A DNA stretch of 64,000 nt from Ilumatobacter coccineus YM16-304. Lineage in GTDB: Bacteria > Actinomycetota > Acidimicrobiia > Acidimicrobiales > Ilumatobacteraceae. Location: contig NC_020520.1 in the NCBI RefSeq assembly GCF_000348785.1, positions 3,596,001 through 3,660,000 of the forward strand. Direction: 5' to 3'. The position numbers and the translations under genes were made by a program. Below the pieces are notes generated by a model. That model did not search any database and was not told the DNA's origin. It was given only the letters and a program-made list of their open reading frames with translations. This document shows positions 62,780 to 64,000 of this stretch, in pieces; the first letter of the stretch is position 1; each line of letters begins with the position of its first letter.

Positions 62780-62784
62780 CAATA

Positions 62785-62839
62785 GCGACGTTCTGCAAGA
62801 GCAACGTTCTGCAAGAGCGACGCTCTAGAAGAGCGACGG
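62785..62839. repeat. Three and a half 16-bp direct repeats upstream of cysD
   Basis: GCGACGTTCTGCAAGA, GCAACGTTCTGCAAGA and GCGACGCTCTAGAAGA follow each other exactly, then GCGACGG starts a fourth. They fill the gap between the cysQ-like gene and the cysD operator. Confidence 0.85.
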
Positions 62840-62867
62840 ATCGGCTGTCGACCGTTGTCTGGTTCGG

Positions 62868-63875
62868 TCAGAGGTCGAGGACGGCGCCGACCGCGTCGAG
62901 CACCTGCTCGTGGAATCGGCCGTTCGTCGCCACCACGCCCCGGTTGGCCTGCAGCAACTTGCCGTGGGAGAAGTCGAGCGGCGCACCGGCCACGTCGGTG
63001 ACCACGCCCCCGGCGCACTCGACCACGAACTTGCCGGCTGCGTGGTCCCAGATCTTCTCGACGTAGTCGGCACGGGTCGGCAGCCGGAGGTAGATCGACG
63101 CGTCGCCACGAGCGACGGCGGCGTACTTGCATTGGCTGTCGATGCGATACGGCTCTGCGGTGATGCCCAACCGTTGGGCGATCGCGACCGAGTGCGTCTG
63201 GTCGGAGTGGCCCGACTCGACCGATTCGCAGAAGCGCGCCTCGCTGAGCACCGCCGCGGCGTCGACACGGATCGGTCGTCCCTCCGAAGCGCTGACGCCA
63301 TCACCCCCAGCAGCGTCGTCGAGGGGGTACATCACGGCGCCCTCCCCCGAGCCGACGAGCAGCGCTCCCCGGGTTCCGTCGGGGTTGGGCAGGTTCGGGC
63401 AGCCGAGCACGCCGAACACGACGCGGCCGCCCTCGATCAACGCCAGGGCGATGGCGTACTGGTCGCCACGAACGAATCCCTTGGTGCCGTCGATCGGATC
63501 GAGCGTCCAATACGTGCCGTCGCGCGGCGCGTCCGACGCTCCTCGCCCGACCGCTTCGATCACATCGGTCGCCGTGACGTTCGACGTCCCGACGCCCATG
63601 GCGACGAGCGACGCGACTCCGTCCAGCAGGTCGGGCCGATCGACCAGGTCGTCGGGCGTCTCCTCGCCGACCACCGCCACATCGCCGAGTTCCTCGGCCA
63701 ACGTGTTGCACACGATCGCCTGCGCAGCGAAGTCGGCGACGGTGACCGGGCTGTCGTCGCTCTTGGTCAGTGTGTTCCCGCTGACGAGACGGCCCTGCGC
63801 CCACCTCGTTGCGATGGCGGCTCGGCGCACGGCACGAACGGCTGCATCGACGGTGGCGGGGCTGATCGAGCTCAT
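62868..63875 (-). CDS. 3'(2'),5'-bisphosphate nucleotidase (HAL2/CysQ-like)
   Basis: A 335-residue inositol-monophosphatase-superfamily enzyme. Metal and catalytic motifs are VVGEETPDD, LDPIDGTKGF and IWDHAAGKF; the length and GTYWTLDPIDGTKGF match the HAL2/SAL1 branch. It should remove the 3'-phosphate from PAP, the by-product of PAPS use. It starts with an ATG that overlaps the stop of the upstream gene by 4 bp. Confidence 0.88.
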   Translation of the reverse strand: MSSISPATVDAAVRAVRRAAIATRWAQGRLVSGNTLTKSDDSPVTVADFAAQAIVCNTLAEELGDVAVVGEETPDDLVDRPDLLDGVASLVAMGVGTSNVTATDVIEAVGRGASDAPRDGTYWTLDPIDGTKGFVRGDQYAIALALIEGGRVVFGVLGCPNLPNPDGTRGALLVGSGEGAVMYPLDDAAGGDGVSASEGRPIRVDAAAVLSEARFCESVESGHSDQTHSVAIAQRLGITAEPYRIDSQCKYAAVARGDASIYLRLPTRADYVEKIWDHAAGKFVVECAGGVVTDVAGAPLDFSHGKLLQANRGVVATNGRFHEQVLDAVGAVLDL

Positions 63876-64000
63876 GGGGTCCTCGTGGTGTGGGAGGGCA
63901 GGCCGCGCCCCTGGCTGGTTTCAGGTGCGTCGGATCCCGATGCGTACCGCGTGTCGTTGCCGTACTCGGCTGCGAGCGCGACCACCTCGTCGGGCAGTTC
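63872..64000 (-). CDS. C-terminal end of an unidentified gene (5' part outside window)
   Basis: The minus-strand frame is open from the window edge for 42 codons (ELPDEVVALAAEYGNDTRY ...) and stops overlapping the bisphosphate nucleotidase start by 4 bp (ATGA). That coupling marks it as a real gene in the sulfur operon. The piece is too short to name; a PAPS-using enzyme would fit the context. Confidence 0.6.
   Translation of the reverse strand, partial: ELPDEVVALAAEYGNDTRYASGSDAPETSQGRGLPSHTTRTP

Noticed and set aside
1-64000. CRISPR array, prophage or insertion sequence
   Set aside because: No regular spaced repeats, integrase, transposase or phage structural genes were seen; the repeats at 62785 are contiguous 16-mers without spacers.

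Overview
The window is high-GC, densely packed actinobacterial DNA. Several traits suggest a member of the Acidimicrobiia close to Ilumatobacter: frequent GTG starts, many 4-bp ATGA/GTGA gene overlaps, a SigB/SigF-type partner-switching module, an F420/FMN luciferase-like oxidoreductase, and many acyl-CoA dehydrogenases each paired with a TetR regulator. This placement is inferred from gene content only; no marker gene was compared. Only one tRNA, Leu(TAA), was found, with no rRNA, CRISPR array, insertion sequence or prophage. No stretch longer than about 300 bp lacks a gene.

Layout. 0-7.6 kb: the end of an EAL phosphodiesterase, an MFS exporter with its TetR regulator, an orphan molybdopterin oxidoreductase, a PhyH-type dioxygenase and an SCP2-type thiolase. 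7.6-20.6 kb looks like a stress and envelope island: GAF-ANTAR regulator, STAS protein, topoisomerase IB, small membrane and acidic peptides, a JmjC/cupin oxygenase, then a nine-gene minus-strand operon in which all eight junctions are 4-bp overlaps. That operon runs glycosyltransferase, PIG-L deacetylase, acyl-CoA dehydrogenase-like protein, methyltransferase, PP2C phosphatase, unknown protein, sigma factor, anti-sigma kinase, anti-anti-sigma. DJ-1, MgtC and YtxH-like proteins follow, and the last pair has a textbook SigB/F promoter almost touching its start codon. 20.6-29.7 kb is a sucrose/fructoside-type uptake and breakdown locus: ABC importer, LacI regulator, clan GH-J hydrolase, P-loop kinase and GH13 phosphorylase-like enzyme, arranged around two LacI-type operators.

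29.7-48.2 kb is lipid, xenobiotic and redox metabolism: NDH-2-like dehydrogenase, P450, sucrase/ferredoxin-like protein, orphan siderophore-binding lipoprotein, second MFS/TetR pair, SDR/TetR pair, an ACAD10/11-like dehydrogenase plus kinase pair, alcohol dehydrogenase, nitroreductase, and a natural fusion of a Baeyer-Villiger monooxygenase to an esterase. 48.3-50.2 kb is an Asp23/AmaP-type envelope-stress operon. 50.3-54.7 kb holds an acyl-CoA dehydrogenase/TetR/luciferase-like operon, the last gene frameshifted, opposite a dienelactone hydrolase/enoyl-CoA hydratase pair. 54.7-57.9 kb has the tRNA, a LytR-C protein, a RecB-like nuclease and GDP-fucose synthase. 57.9-64 kb is a minus-strand sulfate assimilation operon (CysQ-like, CysD, CysN/C fusion, SLC13 transporter) with a strong palindrome just before cysD.

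Features most worth a second look are the fully overlapping sigma/glyco operon, the two copies of a perfect palindrome at 7.6 and 18.0 kb, the GGGTAC-N9-ATG leaderless promoter geometry, a probable CTG start, a 59-residue acidic tandem-repeat peptide, a 15-codon leader ORF, the monooxygenase-esterase fusion and the cysD operator with adjoining 16-bp repeats.
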